A DNA stretch of 40,750 nt from Candidatus Rokuibacteriota bacterium (GTDB lineage: Bacteria; Methylomirabilota; Methylomirabilia; Rokubacteriales; CSP1-6): NCBI GenBank assembly GCA_003220495.1, contig QHSP01000090.1, positions 1 through 40,750 of the forward strand, read 5' to 3'. Of this stretch, positions 30,628 through 38,907 are shown one piece after another. A program made the translations under genes and the position numbers. Within the stretch, counting starts at the first letter, position 1, and every line of letters starts with the position of its first letter. The notes under the pieces were generated by a model. It was not told where the DNA came from, searched no databases, and saw nothing but the letters and a program-made list of their open reading frames with translations.

Positions 30628-31850
30628 TGGCGATCGGCGCGGTAGTGCGTCGCGTAGGCGCGCCGGCAGCGCTCGCGTAGCTCGGCCTCGTCGAGCTCGC
30701 GCCCCGCGAAGCGCGCCGTCGAGATCTCGGACAGATCCAGCTCAGAAGTCCCGTTGACGATCCACTCAGCCAGGGCTTCGCCCAACGCCGGCGAAGCGCT
30801 GAGCCCGCCGACACAGCAGCCGCTCATCACCCACGCGCCCACGATCCCGGGGAGTGGCCCGAGCAGATAGCGGTCGTCGGTCGTGAGCGTCGGCAGGCCG
30901 CCGCGGTGCTCGACGATCTGGATCGCCGAATCCTGGAAGATCGGGAACTGGTCGGCGACGCTCGCCGCGAGCCGACGGAGCACCTCGATGTCCAGCGGCA
31001 GCTCGCCCATCTCGAACGCGGGCGAGAGCGCGGCCGCGTCGACCTGCAGCGGATCGGACTCGTAGCCGCCCAGCATGAGTCCGCCGCGCTCGTGGCGCAC
31101 GTAGACGTGCGCGTCGATCACGCGGGCGATCGGAAATTCGGGGACCACGCCCGGGATCGGCTCGGTGATGAAGAGCTGGTGGCGCGTCGGCACGACCTGA
31201 AGCGGCGCGCCGAGGCTCTCCGCGACGACACGTGACCAGGCCCCCGCGGCGTCGACGACCACGCGGGTGGCGATCGTTCCGTGCGGCGTGCGCACGCCCT
31301 CCACGCCGCGCGGGCCGATCTCGAAGCCGATGGCCGGCGTGTGAGGGAGCAGGATCGCGCCGATCTTCTCGGCCGCGCGGCAATAGCCGATCGGAAGCTC
31401 GGACGGCTCGACGTTGCAGTCGGTGGGGCTCCACGTGACGGCGACGATGCCGCGCTCGCGCAGGATCGGCAGCCGCCGCCGCGCCTCCGCGGTCGACACG
31501 AAATCGATCGCGATGCCCGCCTCGCGGCCCCGCTCGACCTCGCGTCCGAGCTGCGCGGCGTCGCGCTCGTTGCGCGCGATCTTGAGCGCGCCGCTCTGCG
31601 TGAACCGCAGGGGCTGGCCGGTCTCGTCGGTGAACGACGCGAGCTTCACGACCGCGCGACGGGCGATCGCGGTGAGGGCGGGGGTGGCGCGGACCTGACT
31701 GGTGAGGCCGGCGGCCCGAGGCGAGGTCTGCGAGGCGAGCCGGGAACGGTCGAGCAACGCCACTCGGAGACCGTGCCGGGCGAGGTGATACGCGACGCTC
31801 GAGCCGAAGGCGCCCGAGCCGATGACGACCCCGTCAGCCGCGTCGATCAT
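30624..31850 (-). CDS. FAD-dependent amine oxidase (DAO family)
   Basis: This 408-residue oxidoreductase starts MIDAADGVVIGSGAFGSSVA, an ADP-binding GxGxxG Rossmann motif, with LLDRS following for FAD ribose binding. RVVVDAAGAWSRVVA and the GGLPTLTTDDRYLLGPLPG / GCCVGGLSASPALGEALAEW segments match D-amino-acid, glycine, sarcosine and dimethylglycine oxidases. It should oxidise an amine or amino acid with FAD in the cytoplasm. It lies 30 bases after the thioredoxin gene and is the last of a three-gene minus-strand operon. It overlaps the aminotransferase stop. Confidence 0.9.
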   Translation of the reverse strand: MIDAADGVVIGSGAFGSSVAYHLARHGLRVALLDRSRLASQTSPRAAGLTSQVRATPALTAIARRAVVKLASFTDETGQPLRFTQSGALKIARNERDAAQLGREVERGREAGIAIDFVSTAEARRRLPILRERGIVAVTWSPTDCNVEPSELPIGYCRAAEKIGAILLPHTPAIGFEIGPRGVEGVRTPHGTIATRVVVDAAGAWSRVVAESLGAPLQVVPTRHQLFITEPIPGVVPEFPIARVIDAHVYVRHERGGLMLGGYESDPLQVDAAALSPAFEMGELPLDIEVLRRLAASVADQFPIFQDSAIQIVEHRGGLPTLTTDDRYLLGPLPGIVGAWVMSGCCVGGLSASPALGEALAEWIVNGTSELDLSEISTARFAGRELDEAELRERCRRAYATHYRADRH

Positions 31851-31880
31851 CGGCCCGGCCGCCTCATCGGCGCGTCGGCC

Positions 31881-32207
31881 TCAGTCGCGGAGCGTGTCGA
31901 GCCGCTTGACGATCTCGCGCTTGGGTGCCGCGCCCACCAGCCGGTCCTTCTCTTCGCCGTACTTGAAGAACACGAGCTGCGGGATCGCCTGCACACGGAA
32001 GCGCGCCGCCAGCGCCGGCTCCTCGTCCACGTTCACCTTGGCGATCGTGGCCTGGTCGCCGACCTCGCGCGCGATCTCGTCGAGCACGGGAGCGATGACC
32101 CGGCAGGGACCGCACCACGGCGCCCAGAAGTCGATGACGACAGGACGCTCGCTCGTGACCACGCCGTCGAACGTGGCGTCCGTGACGTGTACGATCGGGT
32201 TGCTCAT
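31881..32207 (-). CDS. Thioredoxin
   Basis: Taking ATG 32207 (GGGGG about nine bases upstream) gives 108 residues, the classic length of thioredoxin. An upstream in-frame GTG would add three residues. PVVIDFWAPWCGPCRVIAPVLDE contains the WCGPC active site, split here as DFWAPWCGPCR. The following KVNVDEEPALAARFRVQAIPQLVFF supplies the cis-Pro (AIPQ) and the remaining fold. It is a general disulfide reductase of the cytoplasm. Placement between a second thioredoxin-like gene and a FAD oxidase suggests protection of, or electron supply to, that pathway. Confidence 0.95.
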   Translation of the reverse strand: MSNPIVHVTDATFDGVVTSERPVVIDFWAPWCGPCRVIAPVLDEIAREVGDQATIAKVNVDEEPALAARFRVQAIPQLVFFKYGEEKDRLVGAAPKREIVKRLDTLRD

Positions 32208-32276
32208 CGAGTCCACCCCCTTCGAGCTTGAGACGCTACAATGCCGCGCATGGATTCGTGGGCCGACCGTTCGCCG

Positions 32277-32666
32277 TCAGCTCGGGCGGGTTTCCAGGAA
32301 CCGCGCGAGCTCGTTCATGTGCTCGTCGAAGAACGCGAACACGGGAATCGAGCGGTAGCGCCCCTTCTTGAGGTACTGGTCCATCAGGTCGAGATTCGCG
32401 TCGCGCGGAAAGAGCCGCATCTCGATGTTGGCGTGGCCTTCGACGAGCTTGGCCACGAACGGTACGTGGGCCAGACAGGTGCCGCACCAGTCCTCGCTGA
32501 TGACGAGCACGCGGCGCGTGCCGCCGAGCCGCTCGAGAATCTGCGCGTCAGCGTGCCCGATCGTGAGCTCGTCGAGCGCCTCGACGAAGCGCTCCCGATT
32601 GACGGACATGTGATCGACGTACTGCTGCAGGGTCAGCCCCTGCTCGAACCGCTCTTTCGTGACCAC
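32277..32666 (-). CDS. Thioredoxin-family protein with a WCGTC active site
   Basis: This 129-residue protein is taken from GTG 32666, which has AGGAGG at 32674-32679 upstream. The helical N-terminus (LTLQQYVDHMSVNRERF) precedes RRVLVISEDWCGTCLAHVPF, a thioredoxin-like strand and CxxC motif. Its fold continues with IEMRLFPRDANLDLMDQYL and a Pro in SIPVFAFFDE, the likely cis-Pro. CGTC differs from the CGPC of true thioredoxin, and the N-terminal helix is unusual. A reductase or thiol oxidase role is possible. It leads the operon with the thioredoxin and FAD oxidase. Confidence 0.85.
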   Translation of the reverse strand: MVTKERFEQGLTLQQYVDHMSVNRERFVEALDELTIGHADAQILERLGGTRRVLVISEDWCGTCLAHVPFVAKLVEGHANIEMRLFPRDANLDLMDQYLKKGRYRSIPVFAFFDEHMNELARFLETRPS

Positions 32667-32737
32667 TCGCGCTCCTCCTGGGACGAAGCCAATCCAGCCC
32701 GGGTACCCTATCACGGAAGCTTGGAGGCTCACCCCGC

Positions 32738-33832
32738 ATGAAGATCACTCGGGTTCAGACGCTCGTGCTCAATCTCCCGATGCTGATCGATGGGCCGACC
32801 CCGATGCTCGGAGGCCGGCCGAGGACCAGCATCGACATGCTGCTCGTGCGCATCGAGACCGACGGCGGCGTCGTCGGCTGGGGCGAGGCGTTCGGCCATC
32901 GGGTCTTTCCGGCCACGCGCGCCATCATCGACACGCTGCTCGGGCCCATGTGCGTCGGCCGCGACCCGAGCCAGATCTTGGCGATCCACGACGAGGTTCA
33001 GCGCGTGCTGCACGGGATCGGTCGGAACGGTCCGGCGATGTACGCGCTGTCGGGCATCGACATCGCGCTCTGGGACATCGCGGGCAAGGTGGCGGGCGCA
33101 CCGCTCTACCGTCTGCTGGGCGGGAGCCCCCGCGCCGATTTGCCCGCGTACGCGAGCCTCTTGCGCTATGGCACGGCCGACGCCGTCGCTCGCTACACCG
33201 TGCAAGCGCTCGGGCGCGGCTATCGTCTCGTCAAGCTGCACGAGATCACGGTGCCCGAGGTGAAGGCGGCGCGTGACGTCGCCGGCCCGGCCATTCCGAT
33301 CATGGTCGACACGAACTGTCCCTGGACCGTGCCCCAGGCGATCGAGATGGCGCGCCGGCTGGCGCCGCTCGATCTGCACTGGCTCGAGGAGCCGGTGTGG
33401 CCGCCGGAGAACCTCGCGGGTCTCGCCGAGGTGCGTGTGCGCGGCGGGATCGCGACCGCGGCGGGCGAAAACTACGGCACCGCGTGGGAGTTTCGCCGAG
33501 CGATGGAGGCGGGGGCGATCACGTATGCCCAGCCGAGCGTCACGAAGGTGGGCGGCGTGAGCGAGATGCGGCGGGTGATGACGCTCGGCGAGATGTTCGG
33601 GGTGCAGGTCGTGCCGCACTCGGCCTACTTCGGCCCCGGGCTCCTCGCGTCGATCCACTGCATCGCCGCGCTGGCCAGCGACTCCCCGGTCGAGCGCTTC
33701 TACTGCGACTTCGCGGACAATCCGCTGAACGACGCGATCCATCCCAAGGGCGGTCGCATCGCGGTGCCTCAGGGCCCGGGGCTCGGCGTGGATCCCGATC
33801 CGCGCCTGCTCGAGAAGCTGCGCACGGGGTAG
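32738..33832 (+). CDS. Mandelate racemase/muconate lactonizing enzyme family protein
   Basis: This 364-residue enolase-superfamily protein starts at ATG 32738 with GGAGG upstream. The N-terminal capping domain ends near RLLGGSP. The barrel holds metal ligands Asp about residue 190 (IMVDTNCPW), Glu about 216 (LHWLEEPVWP) and Glu about 243 (TAAGENYG). RLVKLHEITVPE has K-L-H where mandelate racemase has K-x-K. VVPHSAYFGPGLLASIH has the second-side His. The chemistry is proton abstraction alpha to a carboxylate, followed by dehydration, racemisation or cycloisomerisation. The K-x-H site makes dehydratase-like or novel specificity likely. The next gene starts seven bases later. Confidence 0.9.
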   Translation: MKITRVQTLVLNLPMLIDGPTPMLGGRPRTSIDMLLVRIETDGGVVGWGEAFGHRVFPATRAIIDTLLGPMCVGRDPSQILAIHDEVQRVLHGIGRNGPAMYALSGIDIALWDIAGKVAGAPLYRLLGGSPRADLPAYASLLRYGTADAVARYTVQALGRGYRLVKLHEITVPEVKAARDVAGPAIPIMVDTNCPWTVPQAIEMARRLAPLDLHWLEEPVWPPENLAGLAEVRVRGGIATAAGENYGTAWEFRRAMEAGAITYAQPSVTKVGGVSEMRRVMTLGEMFGVQVVPHSAYFGPGLLASIHCIAALASDSPVERFYCDFADNPLNDAIHPKGGRIAVPQGPGLGVDPDPRLLEKLRTG

Positions 33833-33839
33833 CGAAGCG

Positions 33840-34403
33840 ATGGCCGAGGAAGCGGCGCCAGCGAAGAGCGTGCCCGGATATCTACCGGGCACGGACATGC
33901 CGCGGTTCATCCGCGACATGATGGAGTTCGTCGGACTGTCGGACGCGGACGTCGCGGCGATCCGTCGCTCGGCGCCGAACGTGCTGAGCCACGAGCGCGA
34001 GCTGACGACCGCGCTCTACGACCACTTCATCAAGTTCCCGCGCTCGGCACAGTTCTTCCTCAAGCCGGACGGCGACGTGGACCAGGTGCGGCTCGAGCGC
34101 CGCAAGCACAGCCTGGGGCGCTGGCTGCGCGAGACCGCCGAGGCGGCGATCACCCAGGAGTTCTCGTACTACCTGCTCAGCGCCGCGCTGGCGCACGGCC
34201 ATCGTCCCACGGCGCCCGGCGCGATCCCGCAGCACCTCATGGTAGGCGCGATGAGCCTCACGCAGACGGCCCTCGCGGGGATCTTCACGCAGGAGCTCGG
34301 CCCCGAGGACGCGGCGGCTGCGAGCGCCGCGTGGAACAAGCTCTTGCTCGTGCAGCTCAGCGTGTTCATGCTCGCGTACGTGCCGCCGCGCCCGGTGTTG
34401 TGA
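33840..34403 (+). CDS. Protoglobin-like heme protein
   Basis: This 187-residue protein resembles the protoglobin/globin-coupled-sensor globin. Helical segments run through LSHERELTTALYDHFIKFPR and SAQFFLKPD, then RLERRKHSLGRWLRE, LSAALAHGHRP (candidate proximal His on the F-helix side) and HLMVGAMSLTQTALAGIF. No signalling output domain is attached, so it is a single-domain globin that could bind O2, NO or CO. It follows the enolase gene by seven bases, probably co-transcribed. Heme binding and the exact His need confirmation, since the identity is by pattern. Confidence 0.7.
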   Translation: MAEEAAPAKSVPGYLPGTDMPRFIRDMMEFVGLSDADVAAIRRSAPNVLSHERELTTALYDHFIKFPRSAQFFLKPDGDVDQVRLERRKHSLGRWLRETAEAAITQEFSYYLLSAALAHGHRPTAPGAIPQHLMVGAMSLTQTALAGIFTQELGPEDAAAASAAWNKLLLVQLSVFMLAYVPPRPVL

Positions 34404-34418
34404 GCGACGCGACGACGC

Positions 34419-34886
34419 TCAGGCGTTCCACTGGCGCGGGCCGTCGTCGTCGTACCCGCACTGCTCGCACGGACTGAAGTAGTGCGTGGCGGGCGGCATG
34501 GCCACCGCCAGACGCAGCGAGTTCTCCGTGCCCACCGTCTTGATGTGATGCACGGTACCCCGCGGCACCCAGACGATGTCGTCCTTGCGCGCCTCGACGA
34601 CGATGCCGCCGGTCAGCTCCCAGGTGAACTCGCCGGCCATCACGACCCACCACTCGTCGAAGTCGGCGTGCCAGTGCGGGCGGTTGCCGCCGCCCGGACG
34701 GTTGGCGATCAGGGTGACGAGGTTGCGCTCGTCCTGGATGACCCGGCGCGACCAGGGCGGGGGACCCATCTTGGCCACGAGATCGGCGATGCGAGTGCGA
34801 AGCATGTTGGGCCCGTCGGCGCTCGCCGCGCGCGGCGGTGTCGGGCCGGTCGCGAAGTGAGGAATGGTGATCGTAGTTATCGGCAC
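34419..34886 (-). CDS. Cupin domain-containing protein
   Basis: The start is taken as GTG 34886, which lies inside the last codons of the E1 beta gene, giving 155 residues. RPHWHADFDEWWVVMAGEF and VWVPRGTVHHIKTVG are the two cupin metal motifs, with HxH and Glu in the first and His in the second. A C-terminal tail has a CEQCG pair. Cupins are metal-binding dioxygenases, isomerases or sensors. Translation coupled to the E1 pair by overlap suggests that it acts on, or senses, the same metabolite. Confidence 0.82.
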   Translation of the reverse strand: MPITTITIPHFATGPTPPRAASADGPNMLRTRIADLVAKMGPPPWSRRVIQDERNLVTLIANRPGGGNRPHWHADFDEWWVVMAGEFTWELTGGIVVEARKDDIVWVPRGTVHHIKTVGTENSLRLAVAMPPATHYFSPCEQCGYDDDGPRQWNA

Positions 34887-35860
34887 GTCTGCCCTCCGGT
34901 CGGAGCACCCTCCAGCACTCGGCGAATCGCCGCTTCGATCTGAGCCCGGTCGGGGAGCGCCGCCTGCTCCAGGGTCGGGCTGTACGGCACCGGCACGGGC
35001 GCCGCGCACACGCGCTGCACGGGCGCCTCGAGCGCGCGGAACGTCTCGGGATCTTCGGTGACGAGTGCCAGGATCTCGGACGCGGCGGAGCAGGTCGCGG
35101 GCGCCTCGTCGACCACGACCAGCCGTCCGGTCCGGCGCACCGAGGCGCGAATCGCTTCCGCGTCCATCGGCACGAGCGTGCGCGGATCGACCACCTCGAT
35201 CGAGATGCCTTCCTTCGCCAGCGAATCCGCGACGGCGAGCGCCTCGCGCACGTAGTAGGCAAGTCCCACGACGGTGACGTCGCGGCCGGCCCGCTTCACG
35301 TCGGCGACGCCGATCGGCACGGTGTGATCGCCGTCCGGCACGGGCCCGGTGACCCCCGCGAGCCGGCTGCACTCGAAGAAGACCGTCGGATTATTGTCGC
35401 GGATCGCGCTCTTGAGCAGCCCCTTGGCGTCGGCCGGCGTCGACGGCAGGATGATCTTCAGCCCCGCCAGGTGCATGAACATGGAGTAGGGGCTCTGCGA
35501 GTGCTGGGCCGCGAGCTGAATGCCGCCGCCGGTCGTGCATCGAAACGTTACCGGGAAGTCAGCCTGGCCACCGAACATATAGCGGATCTTGCTCGCCTGA
35601 TTCACGATCTGATCCATCGCGACGAACGAGAACGTGACCATGCCCCAGTTCACGACCGGGCGAAAGCCGCTGCCGGCCGCGCCGAGCCCGATTCCCGTGA
35701 AGGCCGCCTCGGAGATCGGCGTGAAGCGCACGCGGCGGTCGCCGAACTTGTTCGCGAGGGCCGGCGCGCGGACGGTGCCGAACGTGATGACCCGCTCGTC
35801 GCGCTCCATCTCTTCGATCATCGCCTCTTCGAGCGCTTGCGTGACCGTGATCTCTCTCAC
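34877..35860 (-). CDS. 2-oxoacid dehydrogenase E1 component, beta subunit
   Basis: The start is GTG 35860 with AGGAG upstream (an alternate ATG at 35875 overlaps the alpha stop as ATGA). It gives 327 residues beginning MREITVTQALEEAM. FGTVRAPALANKFGDRRV, RFTPISEAAFTGIGLGAAGSG, VNWGMVTFSFVAMDQIVNQA, the central SQSPYSMFMHLAGLKIILPSTP and the VDPRTLVPMD / VVVDEAPATC motifs are the transketolase-like pyrimidine-binding beta subunit of pyruvate, acetoin or branched-chain 2-oxoacid dehydrogenases. It pairs with the alpha subunit just upstream. No E2 or E3 gene is in the window. Confidence 0.9.
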   Translation of the reverse strand: MREITVTQALEEAMIEEMERDERVITFGTVRAPALANKFGDRRVRFTPISEAAFTGIGLGAAGSGFRPVVNWGMVTFSFVAMDQIVNQASKIRYMFGGQADFPVTFRCTTGGGIQLAAQHSQSPYSMFMHLAGLKIILPSTPADAKGLLKSAIRDNNPTVFFECSRLAGVTGPVPDGDHTVPIGVADVKRAGRDVTVVGLAYYVREALAVADSLAKEGISIEVVDPRTLVPMDAEAIRASVRRTGRLVVVDEAPATCSAASEILALVTEDPETFRALEAPVQRVCAAPVPVPYSPTLEQAALPDRAQIEAAIRRVLEGAPTGGQTCR

Positions 35861-35871
35861 TGGCTCGCTCC

Positions 35872-36846
35872 TCATCCGGCGAACATGTCGACCAGGAGAT
35901 CCTTCGGGTCTGGATACGGGCTCTTCTCCGCGAATTCGACCGCTGCGGCCAGATCGCGCTTGACCCGATCGCGGATCGCCTGCACGTCGGCCGCGGTGAC
36001 GAGATCCCGACCGGCCAGAACGCCCTCGAAGCGCGCGATCGGGTCGCGCTCGCGCCCGCGCCACTGGGCCAGCAGGTCGGCCGATCGCATGTCGGGCTGA
36101 GGGACGTCGCGCATGGCGTGGAAGAGCCAGCGGAACGTCTTGCAGTGCAGCAGGGTCGGGCCGCCTCCGCGGCGCGCCCGCTCGACCGCTTCTCGGGTGG
36201 CCTCCCGCACGGCGAGGACGTCGTTGCCATCGACGGAGACGCCCGGGAGCCCATAGGCCGGCGCGTGCAACGAGATGTCCGCCTCCGGCCGCACCGACTC
36301 GACGGCGTTGCCCGCGCCGTAGCGGTTGTTCTCGCACACGAAGAGCAGGGGAAGCTTCCAGAGCGACGCGATGTTGAGCGTCTCGTGGAATTCGCCCTCG
36401 CCGGTGGCGCCGTCGCCGAAGAAGCACGCGGCGACCGCGCCCTGGTCTTCGAGCTGCGCCGCCAGGGCGGCGCCGCAGGCGATCGGCATGCCGCCGGCCA
36501 CGATGCCGTTGGCTCCGAGCATCCCGATGGCGAAGTCGGCGATGTGCATCGAGCCGCCCTTGCCCTTGCAGTAGCCGTCGGCGCGGCCGAAGAGCTCGGC
36601 CATCATCCGGTTGATGTCGGCGCCCTTGGCGATGCAGTGGCCGTGGCCGCGATGGGTGCTCGTGATGCGATCGGTCGGGCGAAGCGCGGCGCACACGCCG
36701 ACGGCGACCGCCTCCTCGCCGACGTAGGGATGGAGCGCCCCGTAGATCCTTTTCGCCTTGCGCAGCTCGACCGCGAGCAGGTCGAACTCGCGAATCATGA
36801 TCATCTGCCGGAGGATCTCGACCAGCTCGGTCTTTTCCTGTGACAC
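35872..36846 (-). CDS. 2-oxoacid dehydrogenase E1 component, alpha subunit
   Basis: This 324-residue protein starts at GTG 36846 with GGGAGG upstream. The TPP-binding motif is ACFFGDGATGEGEFHETLNI, followed by LLFVCENN. The HRGHGHCIAKG and KGKGGSMHIAD segments are typical of E1 alpha of the pyruvate/acetoin type. In this complex the alpha-beta tetramer decarboxylates a 2-oxoacid with TPP and passes the acyl group to E2. The gene overlaps the beta start and the cupin follows. Divergent from an LLM gene across 125 bases. Confidence 0.93.
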   Translation of the reverse strand: MSQEKTELVEILRQMIMIREFDLLAVELRKAKRIYGALHPYVGEEAVAVGVCAALRPTDRITSTHRGHGHCIAKGADINRMMAELFGRADGYCKGKGGSMHIADFAIGMLGANGIVAGGMPIACGAALAAQLEDQGAVAACFFGDGATGEGEFHETLNIASLWKLPLLFVCENNRYGAGNAVESVRPEADISLHAPAYGLPGVSVDGNDVLAVREATREAVERARRGGGPTLLHCKTFRWLFHAMRDVPQPDMRSADLLAQWRGRERDPIARFEGVLAGRDLVTAADVQAIRDRVKRDLAAAVEFAEKSPYPDPKDLLVDMFAG

Positions 36847-36955
36847 GCCTGCCTCCCGGGGGTCCGAAACCCGCGCTCAGTGTAGGCCAGAACCGCGGTC
36901 TGGGCCAGACAGCCCGGGCCCCCGCGACCGGATGCGCAGGCGGGAAGACGCGTGG

Positions 36956-36961
36956 TATAAC
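36956..36961 (+). promoter_or_regulatory. Candidate -10 box giving a leaderless LLM mRNA
   Basis: TATAAC at 36956-36961 lies only ten bases before the ATG at 36972, and no Shine-Dalgarno precedes that ATG. Transcription would start close to the codon. No good -35 box is present. Confidence 0.35.
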
Positions 36962-36971
36962 TTCGCTCGCG

Positions 36972-38024
36972 ATGCATTTCGGGCTTTTCGTCGAGGAGAT
37001 GCGCCGCGGCGCTACAGCGGTCTCGGCGTTCGACGACGCCTTCGGGCTGGCCGACCTGGCCGAGGCGTGGGGCATGGACTGCGTCTGGCTCGGCGAGATC
37101 CATTTCACCCCTGCCCGCTCGGTCATCTCCGCCTCGCTCCTGGTGGCGAGCTCGATCGCTACTCGCACCAAGCGGCTGCGCGTCGGTACGGCCGTCCAGG
37201 TGCTGCCGTTGAATCACCCCCTGCGCATCGCCGAGGAGATCGCCACAGTCGATCAGATCAGCAAGGGGCGGTTCGAGTACGGGGTCGGCCGCAGCGGGGT
37301 CGTGCGCAGCTACGACGTGTACGGCGTGCCCTACGCCGAGAGCCAGGCCCGGTTCCACGAGGAGCTGGGTATCATCCGGCAGGCGTGGAAGGGCGAGCCG
37401 TTCAGCCATCAAGGCGAGTTCTATCGGTTCGAGAACGCGACGGTGTCGCCGCGGCCGTACCAGGTGCCGCATCCGCCGATCCGCATGGCGACCACCTCGC
37501 ACGAGACGTTCGGCGTGGCCGGCCGGCTCGGGCTGCCGATCTTCGTCGGCCTTCGCGCGACGGACATGGACGATCTCAAGGTGTCGCTCGCGTCGTACCG
37601 CAAGGCGTGGAGCGAGGCCGGACACGCGGGCGCGCCGAGCGCCTACGTGCGCATCCCCGTCTACGCCGCCGCGACGGAGCGGGCCGCGCTCGAGGAGCCG
37701 CGCGAGAGCATCTCGGCCTTCTTCGCGCGGCAGTCCGAGCTCGCGCGCTCGGCGGTCGGCCGCGCCGGCGCCGGCCCCGCCGAGCGGCGGAGCTTTCAGG
37801 CCGAGCGGATGGCGAATCTCTCGTACGACGAGATTCTCGAGAAGAAGGTCGCGTTCGGTACGCCGGCCCAGCTGATCGAGCGTTTGATGGAGCTCCGCGC
37901 AGAGCTTGGCATCGACGGCATCTTGCTCGAGCCGAACTCGGGCGGGCTCATCCCGCTCGCGCTGGAGCGCGAGAGCCTGCGGCTCTTCACGCACGAGGTG
38001 ATCCCGGCGTTCAGGAGGTCCTAG
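36972..38024 (+). CDS. LLM class flavin-dependent oxidoreductase
   Basis: This 350-residue enzyme starts at ATG 36972 (MHFGLFVEEM). The open frame goes further 5', but that region is not protein-like. CVWLGEIHFTPARSVISASL, KRLRVGTAVQVLPLNHPLRI, ISKGRFEYGVGRSG (cofactor loop) and PHPPIRMATTSHETFGV are luciferase-like family motifs. The end (FGTPAQLIERLMELRAELGI) is also typical. The substrate is not deduced. The NHL gene starts two bases after its stop and uses an AGGAGG inside its end, so they are translationally linked. Confidence 0.9.
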   Translation: MHFGLFVEEMRRGATAVSAFDDAFGLADLAEAWGMDCVWLGEIHFTPARSVISASLLVASSIATRTKRLRVGTAVQVLPLNHPLRIAEEIATVDQISKGRFEYGVGRSGVVRSYDVYGVPYAESQARFHEELGIIRQAWKGEPFSHQGEFYRFENATVSPRPYQVPHPPIRMATTSHETFGVAGRLGLPIFVGLRATDMDDLKVSLASYRKAWSEAGHAGAPSAYVRIPVYAAATERAALEEPRESISAFFARQSELARSAVGRAGAGPAERRSFQAERMANLSYDEILEKKVAFGTPAQLIERLMELRAELGIDGILLEPNSGGLIPLALERESLRLFTHEVIPAFRRS

Positions 38025-38026
38025 CT

Positions 38027-38905
38027 ATGGCGACGGTCGGCTCGGGCAAATACACCTATCGCCTCATCGAGAGTTGGGCGCAGCTGCCGACGGGGCAGGC
38101 GTTCGGCAACACCAGCGCCGTCGCCACGGATTCGCAGGACCGGGTCTACGTGTTCCAGCGGAAGGATCCGCCCGTGATGGTCTTCGACCGCGCCGGCCGG
38201 CATCTCGGCGGCTGGGGCATCGGCGCGTTCGCCAACCCGCACGGTATTTACATCGCGAACGACATCGTCTATCTGACCGACCGCGACGATTCGGTGTGTC
38301 TCATGTACACGCTGGATGGCAAGCCGCTCCAGGTGCTGGGCCGTCGCGGCGTGCATTCGGACACCGGATGCGAGAAGCCGGGCGAGCTCGTCCCGCGCGC
38401 GGCCGGCCCGTTCAACTATCCGACCGAGATGGTGCCGTCGCCCTCGGGCAACCTGTACGTGACCGACGGCTACCGCAACGCGCGTGTGCATCGCTTCGAC
38501 GCCGATGGTCGGCTGCTCGGATCGTGGGGCCACCCGGGCAAGACCGAGCCAGACCACTTCCATCTGCCGCACAGCCTCGTCGTCGACGAGCGCGGCCTGG
38601 TCTACGTCTGCGATCGAGAGAACAACCGCATCCAGGTCTTCGCCGCCGACGGCAAGTTCCTCACGATCTGGCCCGACCTGCGCCGGCCGCTCGACATCTC
38701 CATCGACCGCGACGGCCTCTTCTGCATCAGTGAAGGCGGCGTCAGCGGACTCTCGCCGCGTATCAGCCTTATGGACCCGCAGGGCAAGGTCGTCGCCCGG
38801 TGGGATTCGCTCTCGGCCCACGGCAGCTGGATCGACGCGCACGGCGACATCTACCTGGCGCTCGGCACCCGGATGCGTGTCGACAAATACGAGCGGCAGA
38901 GCTAG
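38027..38905 (+). CDS. NHL-repeat beta-propeller protein
   Basis: This 292-residue protein starts at ATG 38027 behind AGGAGG (38013-38018) and is coupled to the LLM gene. Repeated NHL motifs are visible: FANPHGIYIANDIVYLTDRDDS, FNYPTEMVPSPSGNLYVTDG, FHLPHSLVVDERGLVYVCDR and NNRIQVFAADGKFL. These form a five- to six-bladed beta-propeller. It resembles the peptidyl-alpha-hydroxyglycine amidating-lyase-like and 6-bladed propeller family. There is no signal peptide. The function may be lyase or binding. Convergent with the SMP-30 gene two bases away. Confidence 0.85.
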   Translation: MATVGSGKYTYRLIESWAQLPTGQAFGNTSAVATDSQDRVYVFQRKDPPVMVFDRAGRHLGGWGIGAFANPHGIYIANDIVYLTDRDDSVCLMYTLDGKPLQVLGRRGVHSDTGCEKPGELVPRAAGPFNYPTEMVPSPSGNLYVTDGYRNARVHRFDADGRLLGSWGHPGKTEPDHFHLPHSLVVDERGLVYVCDRENNRIQVFAADGKFLTIWPDLRRPLDISIDRDGLFCISEGGVSGLSPRISLMDPQGKVVARWDSLSAHGSWIDAHGDIYLALGTRMRVDKYERQS

Positions 38906-38907
38906 CG

